NCBI GenBank assembly: GCA_041655595.1
Contig: JBBAFB010000118.1
Span: 1-6,601 of the forward strand
Source of the DNA: JBBAFB01 sp041655595
Lineage (GTDB): Bacteria; Bacillota; DULZ01
Direction: 5' to 3'
DNA length: 6,601 nucleotides
Of the stretch, positions 1-5,550 are shown piece by piece. The notes below the pieces were generated by a model, which saw nothing but the letters and a program-made list of their open reading frames with translations, made no database searches and was not told where the DNA came from. A program made the translations under genes and the position numbers. Each line of letters starts with the position of its first letter. The stretch's first letter is position 1.

Positions 1-643
1 CCGAATCCCATTCAACATAGATTACTCTAACCTTCCCCTTCTTGGGATCTTCCTTCTCCGGCAACCAGCTATTAACCAATTCTTCGTTCTCGTCTATAAA
101 TCTCAAGGCATTTTGATAAAAATCCGCGTTCTCCTCAGAATTCCAAACCATGACTTCCTGCATTTTAGCCAAAGGCCAATTAAAATTATCCATAAACTCA
201 TAAACCTCGGGCATATCTTTATCTAAACCCACCCTCGCTAGGGTGCAAATTTCCTCTTCGCCGCCAAAGATACCTTCCGGGTCATCCAAATATTTCAGAT
301 CCCATCTGGCGAACTTCCAATGAGGCGTCCAGCCTGTAACTACAATCCATTCGTTGTTTTTAATAGCATCACCTAAAGCTGCTGCCATGGTGGCACTGCT
401 TCCCTCCACCAGGGTATATTTATCTAAACCATAAACATCCATGGCTTCTTCAGTGGCAGACATAACTCCGGCACCCGGCTCAATGCCGATTATTCTGCCT
501 TTAAACTTATCCACAACGCTTGCTTCTTGCGGCTCCCCGCCATTATTTTGTGGCGGTTGTTCGCTGTCATTATTACAGCCTGCCGCAAAAACAGTCAGTG
601 ACAAAATTAAAATCAGGGCTATTGCCCATAAAGATTTTTTCAT
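1..643 (-). CDS. opuAC: Glycine betaine/proline-betaine ABC transporter substrate-binding lipoprotein (OpuAC type), C-terminus cut by window edge
   Basis: Extracytoplasmic receptor that would capture glycine betaine or a related compatible solute and deliver it to the OpuAB permease. The visible 214 residues begin at ATG 643 with a lipoprotein signal: basic start MKK, hydrophobic stretch about residues 5-21, and a lipobox-like AAGC with the lipidated Cys at 23. Ala at -3 is less usual than Leu. A polar Asn/Gln/Glu/Pro-rich linker (24-45) follows, then the OpuAC fold with GIEPGAGVM (53-61), GWTPHWKFAR (104-113) and VEWDS at the break. From memory of Bacillus subtilis OpuAC, Trp105 and Trp212 correspond to two of the three Trp residues of the betaine cage, and their 107-residue separation fits that protein. 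The third Trp should lie beyond the edge. A GGAGGG ribosome site (652-657) sits 8 nt before the start. It is last in the operon, 16 nt after the permease stop. The reading frame is open to position 1. OpuAC-family membership is firm; the exact substrate is inferred. Confidence 0.93.
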   Translation of the reverse strand, partial: MKKSLWAIALILILSLTVFAAGCNNDSEQPPQNNGGEPQEASVVDKFKGRIIGIEPGAGVMSATEEAMDVYGLDKYTLVEGSSATMAAALGDAIKNNEWIVVTGWTPHWKFARWDLKYLDDPEGIFGGEEEICTLARVGLDKDMPEVYEFMDNFNWPLAKMQEVMVWNSEENADFYQNALRFIDENEELVNSWLPEKEDPKKGKVRVIYVEWDS

Positions 644-659
644 TAATAAAACCCTCCAA

Positions 660-1499
660 TTATTCTTCTTTTCTTCCCACTCTTTGAGTGATGCGGTCCA
701 GGATAATGGCCAAGATAACCACGCCTATCCCCGCTTCAAAACCTTTACCAGGTTGAAACCTCTGAATGGCCCTCAGTACTTCACCTCCCAACCCTGCTGC
801 CCCAATCATGGCAGCAATAACTACCATTGAAAGCGATAACATAATGGTTTGATTAACACCTGTCATAATGGTAGGTGTAGCTAATGGCAATTGGATTTTT
901 AACAATTTTTGAAAACTAGTTGAACCAAAAGCATCAGCCGCTTCAATTAACTCATCAGGAACCTGCTTAATCCCTAAGCTGGTCAACCGAATAGATGGCG
1001 GCATGGCAAAAATAACTGTGGCAAACATGGCCGAAACAATTCCTAAGCCAAAAAAGGGAATTGCCGGGATGAGATAAACAAAAGCCGGCATGGTCTGCAT
1101 GAAGTCAAGAATTGGCATGATAACTTTATGAAAGCCCCTTTTAAGAGCAGCTAAAATTCCCAGGGGCACACCTAAACCGACGGCTACAATAGTGGCAGCC
1201 AACACTAAGGACAAAGTACTTATTGTAACCTTCCATAAACCCAGATTCCAAATTAAAGCCAACCCAAATAGGGTAAAAAGACCTACTTTTCTGCCGCTAA
1301 TCCACCAAGCCAATAAGGCAAGCACAATAATTATTACCCAAGGCGGGAAAAACAGTATTTTATCGGCAAACCAGTTGATTCCATTCTCCACATTATCCGA
1401 AATTGCTTTTGTAATATAAGAATAATTATCTGTTAAGTAGTTTAAGCCATCGTCTATCCAACGACTTAAAGGCATCTTAGGTAGCGGCATTTTATCCAT
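660..1499 (-). CDS. opuAB: Glycine betaine/proline-betaine ABC transporter permease (OpuAB/ProW type)
   Basis: Integral membrane subunit that forms the translocation path of the betaine importer; two copies are expected per complex. The 279-residue length is normal for stand-alone OpuAB proteins. After an amphipathic N-terminal region (1-50), hydrophobic segments lie at about 53-68, 72-88, 93-118, 127-150, 154-170, 217-236 and 255-269. The cytoplasmic EAA loop, which docks on the ATPase, is clear at 186-209 (EAADAFG, then IQLPLATP), typical of the BPD_transp_1 family. The ATG at 1499 overlaps the end of the ATPase gene by 8 nt, indicating translational coupling. An AGGAGG site at 1511-1516 lies 11 nt upstream inside the ATPase coding region. 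The next in-frame ATG (1490) would be 20 nt from that site, so 1499 is preferred. The binding protein is a separate gene here, unlike Lactococcus OpuABC where permease and receptor are fused. Confidence 0.96.
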   Translation of the reverse strand: MDKMPLPKMPLSRWIDDGLNYLTDNYSYITKAISDNVENGINWFADKILFFPPWVIIIVLALLAWWISGRKVGLFTLFGLALIWNLGLWKVTISTLSLVLAATIVAVGLGVPLGILAALKRGFHKVIMPILDFMQTMPAFVYLIPAIPFFGLGIVSAMFATVIFAMPPSIRLTSLGIKQVPDELIEAADAFGSTSFQKLLKIQLPLATPTIMTGVNQTIMLSLSMVVIAAMIGAAGLGGEVLRAIQRFQPGKGFEAGIGVVILAIILDRITQRVGRKEE

Positions 1500-2742
1500 T
1501 ATTATTTATCCCTCCTGCTAACCCGGCCAACACACTTCCTCTTACAATTACACCCAATAACCTGTTGTTTTCATCAGTTACAGCTATGGGATGTCTGATA
1601 TCGGTTATCATAGGGAAGATTTCCTGCACCGTTGTTTCTTTACAAACGGTAGTAATATCTTTAATGATAATACTATCCAAGGTGCTTTCACCTGTTTTAA
1701 CAATTTTGGCCGCATCCTCCGCCAACACAACCCCTTGTAGTTGGAAATCCTGATTAACTACAAAAATACTGGAGATACCTTCCTCCCGCATCTTCCTCAA
1801 GGCCGTCCTGGGCCCGTCTTTAGGAAAGGCCACATTATCTACCCTTCGCATCACGGACTGGGCGGTCAACACCTTTGACATGTTTACGTCCTCAACAAAT
1901 TTTTCCACATACTCGGTGGCAGGATGAGTTAAAATCTCCTCCGGTGTGCCCTCCTGCACCACCATGCCATCCTTCATTAAAATAATTTTATCCCCTAGCT
2001 TTAAAGCCTCATCCAAATCATGGGTAATAAAAATAATAGTTTTTTGCACTCTGTTTTGTAATAGAATCAGCTCGTCCTGCATTTCTTTCTTAATTAAGGG
2101 GTCCAAGGCACTAAAAGCCTCGTCCATTAACAATATATCCGGGTCTACCGCTAAAGCCCTAGCCAGGCCAACCCTTTGCTGCATTCCGCCGCTTAATTGT
2201 TGGGGATAATTATCCTCCCAGCCCTTTAGACCAACCAACTCCAAAGCTTGCATGGCCTTTTCTTTTCGTTCCTCTCTTTTAACCTTTTGAATTTCCAAAC
2301 CGTATTCCACATTTTCTACTATTGTTTTATGAGGAAACAAGGCGAACCTTTGAAAGACCATGCCAAACTTTTTTCTTCTTAATTCCCTCAGCTCTTCTTG
2401 CTTCATTTCCGTAACATCAACACCATCTACAAAAACCTTGCCGCTGGTTGGGTCAATCAAACGATTAATCAACCTGATTAAGGTGGATTTGCCGCTACCG
2501 GATAAACCCATTACCACCAATAACTGCCCCTCTTCCACCTCAAAGGACACCTCGGCTACCCCTACCGCCAGGCCGCTTTTTTCCATGATCTCGTCCTTTG
2601 TCAAGCCTGCCTTTAAAAAATCTACACCCCTTCTGGGATTGTTGCCAAACACCTTGATCAAGTTTTCTATTCTTATTTTGGTTTTGGTTTTTTTAAAACC
2701 GCCTTCTTCAGGCTTACTTTCTTCAAGCTTATCCTCCGACAC
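1492..2742 (-). CDS. opuAA: Glycine betaine/proline-betaine ABC transporter ATPase with tandem CBS domains (OpuAA/ProV type)
   Basis: Energises betaine import by ATP hydrolysis at the inner face of the membrane. In 416-residue numbering from GTG 2742: Walker A GLSGSGKST (79-87), Q-loop Gln131, ABC signature LSGGMQQR (183-190), Walker B ILLMDE with catalytic Glu208, and H-loop His241. Two CBS domains follow at about 293-348 and 358-410. In this family CBS domains gate transport; in Lactococcus and some other Gram-positives they bind cyclic-di-AMP. Length and N-terminal helix match OpuAA. Start choice: a TTG at 2748 is also in frame, but the ribosome site AATGAGGT (2749-2756) leaves only 1 nt before the TTG and 7 nt before the GTG, so GTG is preferred. 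It is the first gene of the operon and its stop overlaps opuAB by 8 nt. The acidic/basic N-terminal tail (2-20) before the conserved domain is somewhat longer than in B. subtilis. Confidence 0.95.
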   Translation of the reverse strand: MSEDKLEESKPEEGGFKKTKTKIRIENLIKVFGNNPRRGVDFLKAGLTKDEIMEKSGLAVGVAEVSFEVEEGQLLVVMGLSGSGKSTLIRLINRLIDPTSGKVFVDGVDVTEMKQEELRELRRKKFGMVFQRFALFPHKTIVENVEYGLEIQKVKREERKEKAMQALELVGLKGWEDNYPQQLSGGMQQRVGLARALAVDPDILLMDEAFSALDPLIKKEMQDELILLQNRVQKTIIFITHDLDEALKLGDKIILMKDGMVVQEGTPEEILTHPATEYVEKFVEDVNMSKVLTAQSVMRRVDNVAFPKDGPRTALRKMREEGISSIFVVNQDFQLQGVVLAEDAAKIVKTGESTLDSIIIKDITTVCKETTVQEIFPMITDIRHPIAVTDENNRLLGVIVRGSVLAGLAGGINNNG

Positions 2743-2748
2743 AAACAA

Positions 2749-2756
2749 ACCTCATT
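2749..2756 (-). promoter_or_regulatory. Ribosome binding site deciding the opuAA start
   Basis: On the minus strand AATGAGGT matches the ideal AAGGAGGT at 7 of 8 positions. Its GAGG ends 7 nt before the GTG at 2742 but only 1 nt before the in-frame TTG at 2748, which makes GTG the functional start. An ATG inside the site itself (2753-2755) is out of frame and reaches a stop after eight codons. Confidence 0.7.
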
Positions 2757-2792
2757 TCAATGTTTAAAATTACCCGGTGCAATTCATGCCCC

Positions 2793-2821
2793 ATTGTATA
2801 GGTGCCACCCTATGTTGTCAA
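2793..2821 (-). promoter_or_regulatory. Sigma-A-type promoter of the opuAA-opuAB-opuAC operon
   Basis: The minus strand shows a perfect -35 TTGACA (2821-2816), a 17-bp spacer and -10 TACAAT (2798-2793, 5 of 6). Transcription should begin near 2786, giving a 5' leader of about 44 nt to the GTG, too short for a riboswitch. The strong consensus implies high basal activity unless repressed; the spacer contains an inverted repeat (listed separately). Identified by eye, with no expression evidence. Confidence 0.75.
2798..2813 (-). promoter_or_regulatory. Candidate operator: inverted repeat in the opu promoter spacer
   Basis: ATAGG-N6-CCTAT fills most of the spacer between -35 and -10 and touches the first base of the -10. 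A second, overlapping symmetry GGTG-G-CACC lies inside it. A protein bound here would block RNA polymerase. Betaine transporter operons of Bacillus are repressed by GbsR/OpuAR-type regulators, but no such gene is in this window and I cannot assign the site to a regulator. A five-base arm can arise by chance, so confidence is modest. Confidence 0.4.
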
Positions 2822-2822
2822 A

Positions 2823-2839
2823 GAGGCTCTCCTTGCCTC
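2823..2839. repeat. Short inverted repeat abutting the opu -35 element
   Basis: GAGGC-N7-GCCTC lies 1 bp upstream of the -35 hexamer of the opu promoter. It could be a second regulator site. Read on the plus strand it could form a 5-bp hairpin, but no U-tract follows directly, so I do not call a terminator. The arms are short and chance occurrence is possible. Confidence 0.3.
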
Positions 2840-3101
2840 AGCCCTATTTTTTTCCAGATACCTAGCCCTACTTTATACATGGTCCGCTTTTCGCCTATTT
2901 TCAAGCATTCCCTTAGTTTTTCATTAGTAATCAACAAATATCAGTATCCACCCGGGTTTTTTAAAGCTAAAATAAATTGTTTTCCAAAGATTGTTCGCCC
3001 CTTGGTTATCTTTACACTCAAGCCGAAAATTGGCCTTTTAAGCAGGAAAATGGACAATCAAAGAGAAGAATATTAGATAAATCACAAAACTGCTTCTTTT
3101 C
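2840..3101. other. Upstream part of the divergent intergenic region between opuAA and the HD-GYP gene
   Basis: The full gap between the two divergent starts is 372 bp (2743-3114); the opu promoter takes up its left part. The remainder has no convincing gene. TAGGGCT occurs twice on the minus strand (2840-2846 and 2864-2870), and a related ATAGGGT lies in the opu spacer. For the HD-GYP gene the best promoter candidates on the plus strand are weak: TTGGCC, 17 nt, GACAAT around 3030-3060, or TGGACA, 17 nt, TAGATA around 3050-3080. I do not favour either. No match to the GEMM (c-di-GMP) or ydaO (c-di-AMP) riboswitch cores was seen. Confidence 0.4.
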
Positions 3102-3107
3102 AGGAGG
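3102..3107 (+). promoter_or_regulatory. Ribosome binding site deciding the HD-GYP gene start
   Basis: A perfect AGGAGG lies 7 nt before the ATG at 3115. The same frame is open upstream to a TTG at 2977, but that codon has no ribosome site and the extra residues do not resemble a domain, so 3115 is the start. Confidence 0.85.
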
Positions 3108-3114
3108 AATAACC

Positions 3115-4395
3115 ATGTATAGCATTGGACAAACCAAGATTGAAACCTATGAGCTATTTAATTGCTTAACCCATGCCGCGGATTTTGTCCGGGCCGATTT
3201 AGCCAATCACCATCTACAAGTGGCTTATTTAAGCTTCAGGATAAGTGAGCAGCTTGGGCTTCCCGCCCAACATAATAAGGATGTATTGCTAGCGGGTCTG
3301 TTGCACGACATTGGTGCCCTTTCCTACGAGGAACAACTGGAATTGGTGGAAGAAACCTTCCCCTTCGCCTTTGGACACGCATTTAAGGGTGCCTGGCTGC
3401 TGGAAAAATTCACTCCCCTCGTAGACATCAGTAATATAATTCGTTATCATCACCTCCCCTGGAATCACGGCAAGGGCATCACTTATAAGGGAAAAAGGGT
3501 CCCCTTTGCCAGCCATATGGTGCATTTAGCCGACCGTATTGCTGTTTTGCTGGATTCAGACAAAGATCCGTTGATGCAAGTTGAAAAAATTGAACATAGT
3601 ATTCTTGAAAGAAAGGATGTCATTTTTGAGCCTACACAAGTGGATGCTTTTTTAACACTGAGCAATAAGGAATATTTTTGGCTTGACCTTATTTATAAAC
3701 CCGCCTTGGAACGGTTGGTTAAAGATAATTTATCCCAACAAATAGAAATAAATTCAGAAGAACTAATTGAGCTAACACGAATTTTTGCTAAAATAGTAGA
3801 CTTTCAAAGTCCTTTTACAGTTAACCATAGTACTGGGGTGGCAAAAATCGCGGAAAGGCTGGCCATTATGGTTGGGCTCTCCAAAACACAGAGTAAGCAT
3901 ATGTTAATAGCCGGTTATTTGCATGACCTAGGCAAGCTGGCCGTGGGAAATGAAATACTGGAAAAGCCAGGAAAACTGGGGGAAAAAGAATTTAGCATAA
4001 TGAGAAGCCACACCTATTATACCTTTCGGCTACTGCAAATGATCAAAGGGTTTGATACCATCAACCTTTGGGCTTCCCTTCACCACGAAAAACTCAACGG
4101 CGAGGGCTACCCCTTTCGCTTACAAGGTGAGGATATTCCCCTGGGCTCCAGAGTCATGATGCTAGCGGATATTTTTACCGCCATCACCGAAGATAGGCCC
4201 TATCGGGAAGGAATGTCCAGACAACAGGCCAGCAATGTGCTGATTAAAATGGTAGAAAAGGGTGAAATCTGCCCCTATGTCACCTCTTTGGTCTTGGAAA
4301 ATTTTGATTTACTAAATGAAATCCGCATCTCAGCCCAAAGGAACACCAGCAAAGATTATGGGGATTATGTTGCCTTTGCCAAGGTTGATCTTTAA
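3115..4395 (+). CDS. Tandem HD-GYP domain protein, probable cyclic-di-GMP phosphodiesterase
   Basis: A 426-residue soluble protein with two HD-GYP-type modules and no membrane segment or receiver domain. The C-terminal module is complete: N237-H238, HDLGK (270-274), H299, HHE (323-325), GYP (331-333) and D352, followed by ITEDRPYR (357-364). These are the metal ligands and signature of the class II phosphodiesterases that hydrolyse c-di-GMP to pGpG or GMP. The N-terminal module matches it position by position: N31-H32, HDIGA (64-68), H88, HH (112-113) and D140, with nearly equal spacings, but HHE reads HHL and GYP reads GIT. It therefore keeps likely metal ligands and has lost the signature loop; it may bind ligand or regulate, or hydrolyse something else. 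A linker of about 70-80 residues (150-230) joins them. It is transcribed divergently from the opu operon and ended by a hairpin at 4443-4466. Substrate is inferred from family; catalytic activity is untested. Confidence 0.88.
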   Translation: MYSIGQTKIETYELFNCLTHAADFVRADLANHHLQVAYLSFRISEQLGLPAQHNKDVLLAGLLHDIGALSYEEQLELVEETFPFAFGHAFKGAWLLEKFTPLVDISNIIRYHHLPWNHGKGITYKGKRVPFASHMVHLADRIAVLLDSDKDPLMQVEKIEHSILERKDVIFEPTQVDAFLTLSNKEYFWLDLIYKPALERLVKDNLSQQIEINSEELIELTRIFAKIVDFQSPFTVNHSTGVAKIAERLAIMVGLSKTQSKHMLIAGYLHDLGKLAVGNEILEKPGKLGEKEFSIMRSHTYYTFRLLQMIKGFDTINLWASLHHEKLNGEGYPFRLQGEDIPLGSRVMMLADIFTAITEDRPYREGMSRQQASNVLIKMVEKGEICPYVTSLVLENFDLLNEIRISAQRNTSKDYGDYVAFAKVDL

Positions 4396-4442
4396 AAAGT
4401 TAGGCAAGCCCAATTAACCGAAACAAAACCACTTCACAATCA

Positions 4443-4466
4443 ATGACCACCAGGTGGTCATTTTTT
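4443..4466 (+). terminator. Rho-independent terminator of the HD-GYP gene
   Basis: Perfect 9-bp arms ATGACCACC and GGTGGTCAT separated by one A (in practice a 7-bp stem with a 5-nt loop), running directly into six Ts (4461-4466). It lies about 50 bp after the stop codon and separates this gene from the SDR promoter beginning at 4477. Confidence 0.9.
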
Positions 4467-4476
4467 ATAACTAGTC

Positions 4477-4505
4477 TTGCTATATTTAGCGAAATATAGT
4501 ATAAT
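4477..4505 (+). promoter_or_regulatory. Sigma-A-type promoter of the SDR gene
   Basis: -35 TTGCTA (4477-4482, 4 of 6), 17-bp spacer and a perfect -10 TATAAT (4500-4505). Transcription would begin near 4512, leaving a leader of about 35 nt that carries the ribosome site AGGGGG (4533-4538). The promoter begins 11 bp after the preceding terminator's T-run, so the SDR gene is an independent unit. Confidence 0.8.
4480..4499. promoter_or_regulatory. Candidate operator: perfect 8+8 bp inverted repeat in the SDR promoter spacer
   Basis: CTATATTT and AAATATAG are perfect inverted arms around AGCG. The site overlaps the last three bases of the -35 and ends one base before the -10, an ideal place for a dimeric repressor of the TetR or similar kind. 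Arm length of 8 with no mismatch is unlikely by chance at this exact position. It does not match the Rex, CcpA or Fur consensus as I remember them. The regulator is not identifiable here. Confidence 0.6.
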
Positions 4506-4546
4506 GTTACCACAATTCAAACTATTATGAATAGGGGGAAAAATAT

Positions 4547-5305
4547 ATGAAACTGAACGATAAGGTAGCAGTTGTGACCGGTGCGGCTTCCGGAATGGGT
4601 AAGGAAATTATCAAATTGTTCGCAAAAGAGGGAGCTAAAGTGGTGGCAGCGGATATTGATTTGGAAAATCTGGAGAAAATTGTTGAGGTAATTAAAGCAA
4701 AGGGCGGCACGGCCTTGGCTGTAGAATGCGATATTGCCAAACAAAAAGACGTGGAAAATGTAATTGACACTGCTGTCAAAGAATTCGGGACCTTAGATAT
4801 TTTGATCAACAACGCTGGCATTATGGACAACTTTGTACCAGCAGCCAATTTAACCGATGAGCTCTGGGACAAAATTATTTCCGTTAACCTAACGGGTACC
4901 ATGAGAATGACCAGAAAAGCTTTGGCTGTTTTCCTGCCAAAGGAAAGAGGAATAATTGTCAATGTTGCTTCTGTTGCCGGCCTTTACGGCTCCAGGGCGG
5001 GAGCGGCTTATACTGCCTCTAAGCACGCCATTATCGGTCTTACCAGAAATATCGGCTTCCAATATGCCAAAACAGGTATTCGTTGTAATGCCATTGCTCC
5101 CGGTGGAGTTAATACCAATATTGGCAGATCCATGGCTAATCCTGATCCTTTCGGTATGGATGCCGCTATGGCGGGAGCAAGTTCCAACCCTCGTTCCGGG
5201 GAGCCGGAGGAAATTGCAACCATCGCCCTCTTTTTAGCCTCCGACGATGCCAGCTTTGTTAATGGGAATATTATTGTTGCCGACGCCGGTTGGACAGCCT
5301 ACTAA
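4547..5305 (+). CDS. Short-chain dehydrogenase/reductase (classical SDR, likely NAD-dependent)
   Basis: A cytoplasmic oxidoreductase of 252 residues, the standard length for classical SDRs, converting an alcohol and a ketone with a nicotinamide cofactor. The Rossmann motif TGAASGMG spans 11-18. Asp36 at the end of the second strand favours NAD over NADP. NNAG (88-91) and the catalytic tetrad Asn114, Ser142, Tyr155, Lys159 are all intact; PGG (185-187) forms the usual nicotinamide-side turn. The C-terminus ends ADAGWTAY, a tail common in SDRs of the glucose dehydrogenase/FabG-like broad group. Automatic annotation might call it FabG, but there is no fab gene nearby and Asp36 argues against the NADPH-dependent acyl-ACP reductase. 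ATG 4547 has AGGGGG 8 nt upstream. It is monocistronic, with its own promoter carrying a palindromic operator candidate, so it is probably inducible. The substrate cannot be deduced from sequence. Confidence 0.93.
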   Translation: MKLNDKVAVVTGAASGMGKEIIKLFAKEGAKVVAADIDLENLEKIVEVIKAKGGTALAVECDIAKQKDVENVIDTAVKEFGTLDILINNAGIMDNFVPAANLTDELWDKIISVNLTGTMRMTRKALAVFLPKERGIIVNVASVAGLYGSRAGAAYTASKHAIIGLTRNIGFQYAKTGIRCNAIAPGGVNTNIGRSMANPDPFGMDAAMAGASSNPRSGEPEEIATIALFLASDDASFVNGNIIVADAGWTAY

Positions 5306-5330
5306 GAAGGAAAAGCCCAATAGGTGGTCT

Positions 5331-5374
5331 AGCAATGGCCCGACAATGGCCAAGCAATAGTCCGGCAACTGCTT
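5331..5374 (+). repeat. Four imperfect 11-bp tandem repeats downstream of the SDR gene
   Basis: Successive 11-mers read AGCAATGGCCC, GACAATGGCCA, AGCAATAGTCC and GGCAACTGCTT. The first three share a RRCAATGGCC-like core; the fourth is more diverged. The array starts 25 bp after the stop codon and runs into the likely terminator. No coding role is seen. Eleven bases is close to one helical turn, but the array may simply be slippage-derived. Confidence 0.6.
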
Positions 5375-5387
5375 GCATGGCTTTTTT
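5349..5387 (+). terminator. Imperfect rho-independent terminator of the SDR gene
   Basis: CAAGCA (5351-5356) pairs with TGCTTG (5370-5375) around a 13-nt loop. The outer bases GC (5349-5350) can pair with GC (5380-5381) across a small 3' bulge, and six Ts follow at 5382-5387. The stem is weaker than the other two terminators in the window, and the 34-bp palindrome further on may act as the backstop. A run of six Gs follows the T-run. Confidence 0.45.
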
Positions 5388-5456
5388 GGGGGGTTAGTAG
5401 TCAGCAACCGGGATGTAGCACTCCTTTGGAGTTATTTTGCAGATGATTCGCACGAG

Positions 5457-5478
5457 ATTCTTCGCTGGCGCTCAGAAT
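5457..5478. repeat. Degenerate palindromic intergenic element
   Basis: A 22-bp imperfect palindrome with outer arms ATTCT/AGAAT and inner GC/GC around TGGC. As I recall, near-identical stretches (ATTCTTCGCT followed by GCTCAGAATGACA) recur in intergenic DNA of many bacterial genomes, often as part of small dispersed repeats. Here the conserved tail is altered after AGAAT, which suggests a decayed copy. Copy number cannot be judged from one window. Confidence 0.45.
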
Positions 5479-5516
5479 TGGTCACGTGCCGCCCACACCA
5501 CGATAGGGGATACGAT

Positions 5517-5550
5517 AATAAAAAGCCGGGGAATTCCCCGGCTTTTTATT
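5517..5550. terminator. Bidirectional terminator: perfect 34-bp palindrome
   Basis: The sequence is exactly self-complementary: AATAAAAAGCCGGGGAA followed by its reverse complement. It gives a GC-rich core (AGCCGGGG/CCCCGGCT) flanked by A and T tracts, so a U-tailed hairpin forms in both directions. It serves the convergent phosphoglucomutase gene, whose stop codon it overlaps by 2 bp, and can also stop read-through from the SDR gene. Confidence 0.93.

Noticed and set aside
441..830. Plus-strand frame spanning the opuAC/opuAB junction
   Set aside because: It is antisense to two clear coding regions and crosses their junction. Its translation is low-complexity, as expected from a shadow frame.
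2360..2767. Plus-strand frame antisense to the opuAA N-terminal half
   Set aside because: Ser/Leu/Pro-rich translation mirrors the ATPase codons; there is no ribosome site and the opposite strand encodes clear Walker A and Q-loop motifs.
2871..2905. Second opu promoter on the minus strand (TTGAAA ... TATAAA)
   Set aside because: The spacer is 21 bp, too long for sigma-A recognition, and a far better promoter lies downstream at 2793-2821.
2777..3076. A 99-codon plus-strand frame in the opu/HD-GYP intergenic region
   Set aside because: It covers the opu promoter on the opposite strand, has no ribosome site, has a Pro/Cys/Phe-rich composition without domain features, and overlaps the control region of two well-supported genes.
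2977..3114. N-terminal extension of the HD-GYP protein to TTG 2977
   Set aside because: There is no ribosome site at 2977, whereas a perfect AGGAGG is 7 nt before ATG 3115. The extension shows no family similarity.
2743..3114. Possible ydaO (c-di-AMP) or GEMM (c-di-GMP) riboswitch in the divergent region
   Set aside because: The opu leader is only about 44 nt and no conserved core of either class was recognised on the plus strand upstream of the HD-GYP gene.
4525..4962. Minus-strand 145-codon frame antisense to the SDR gene
   Set aside because: The opposite strand has intact SDR motifs, promoter and ribosome site; this frame has none.
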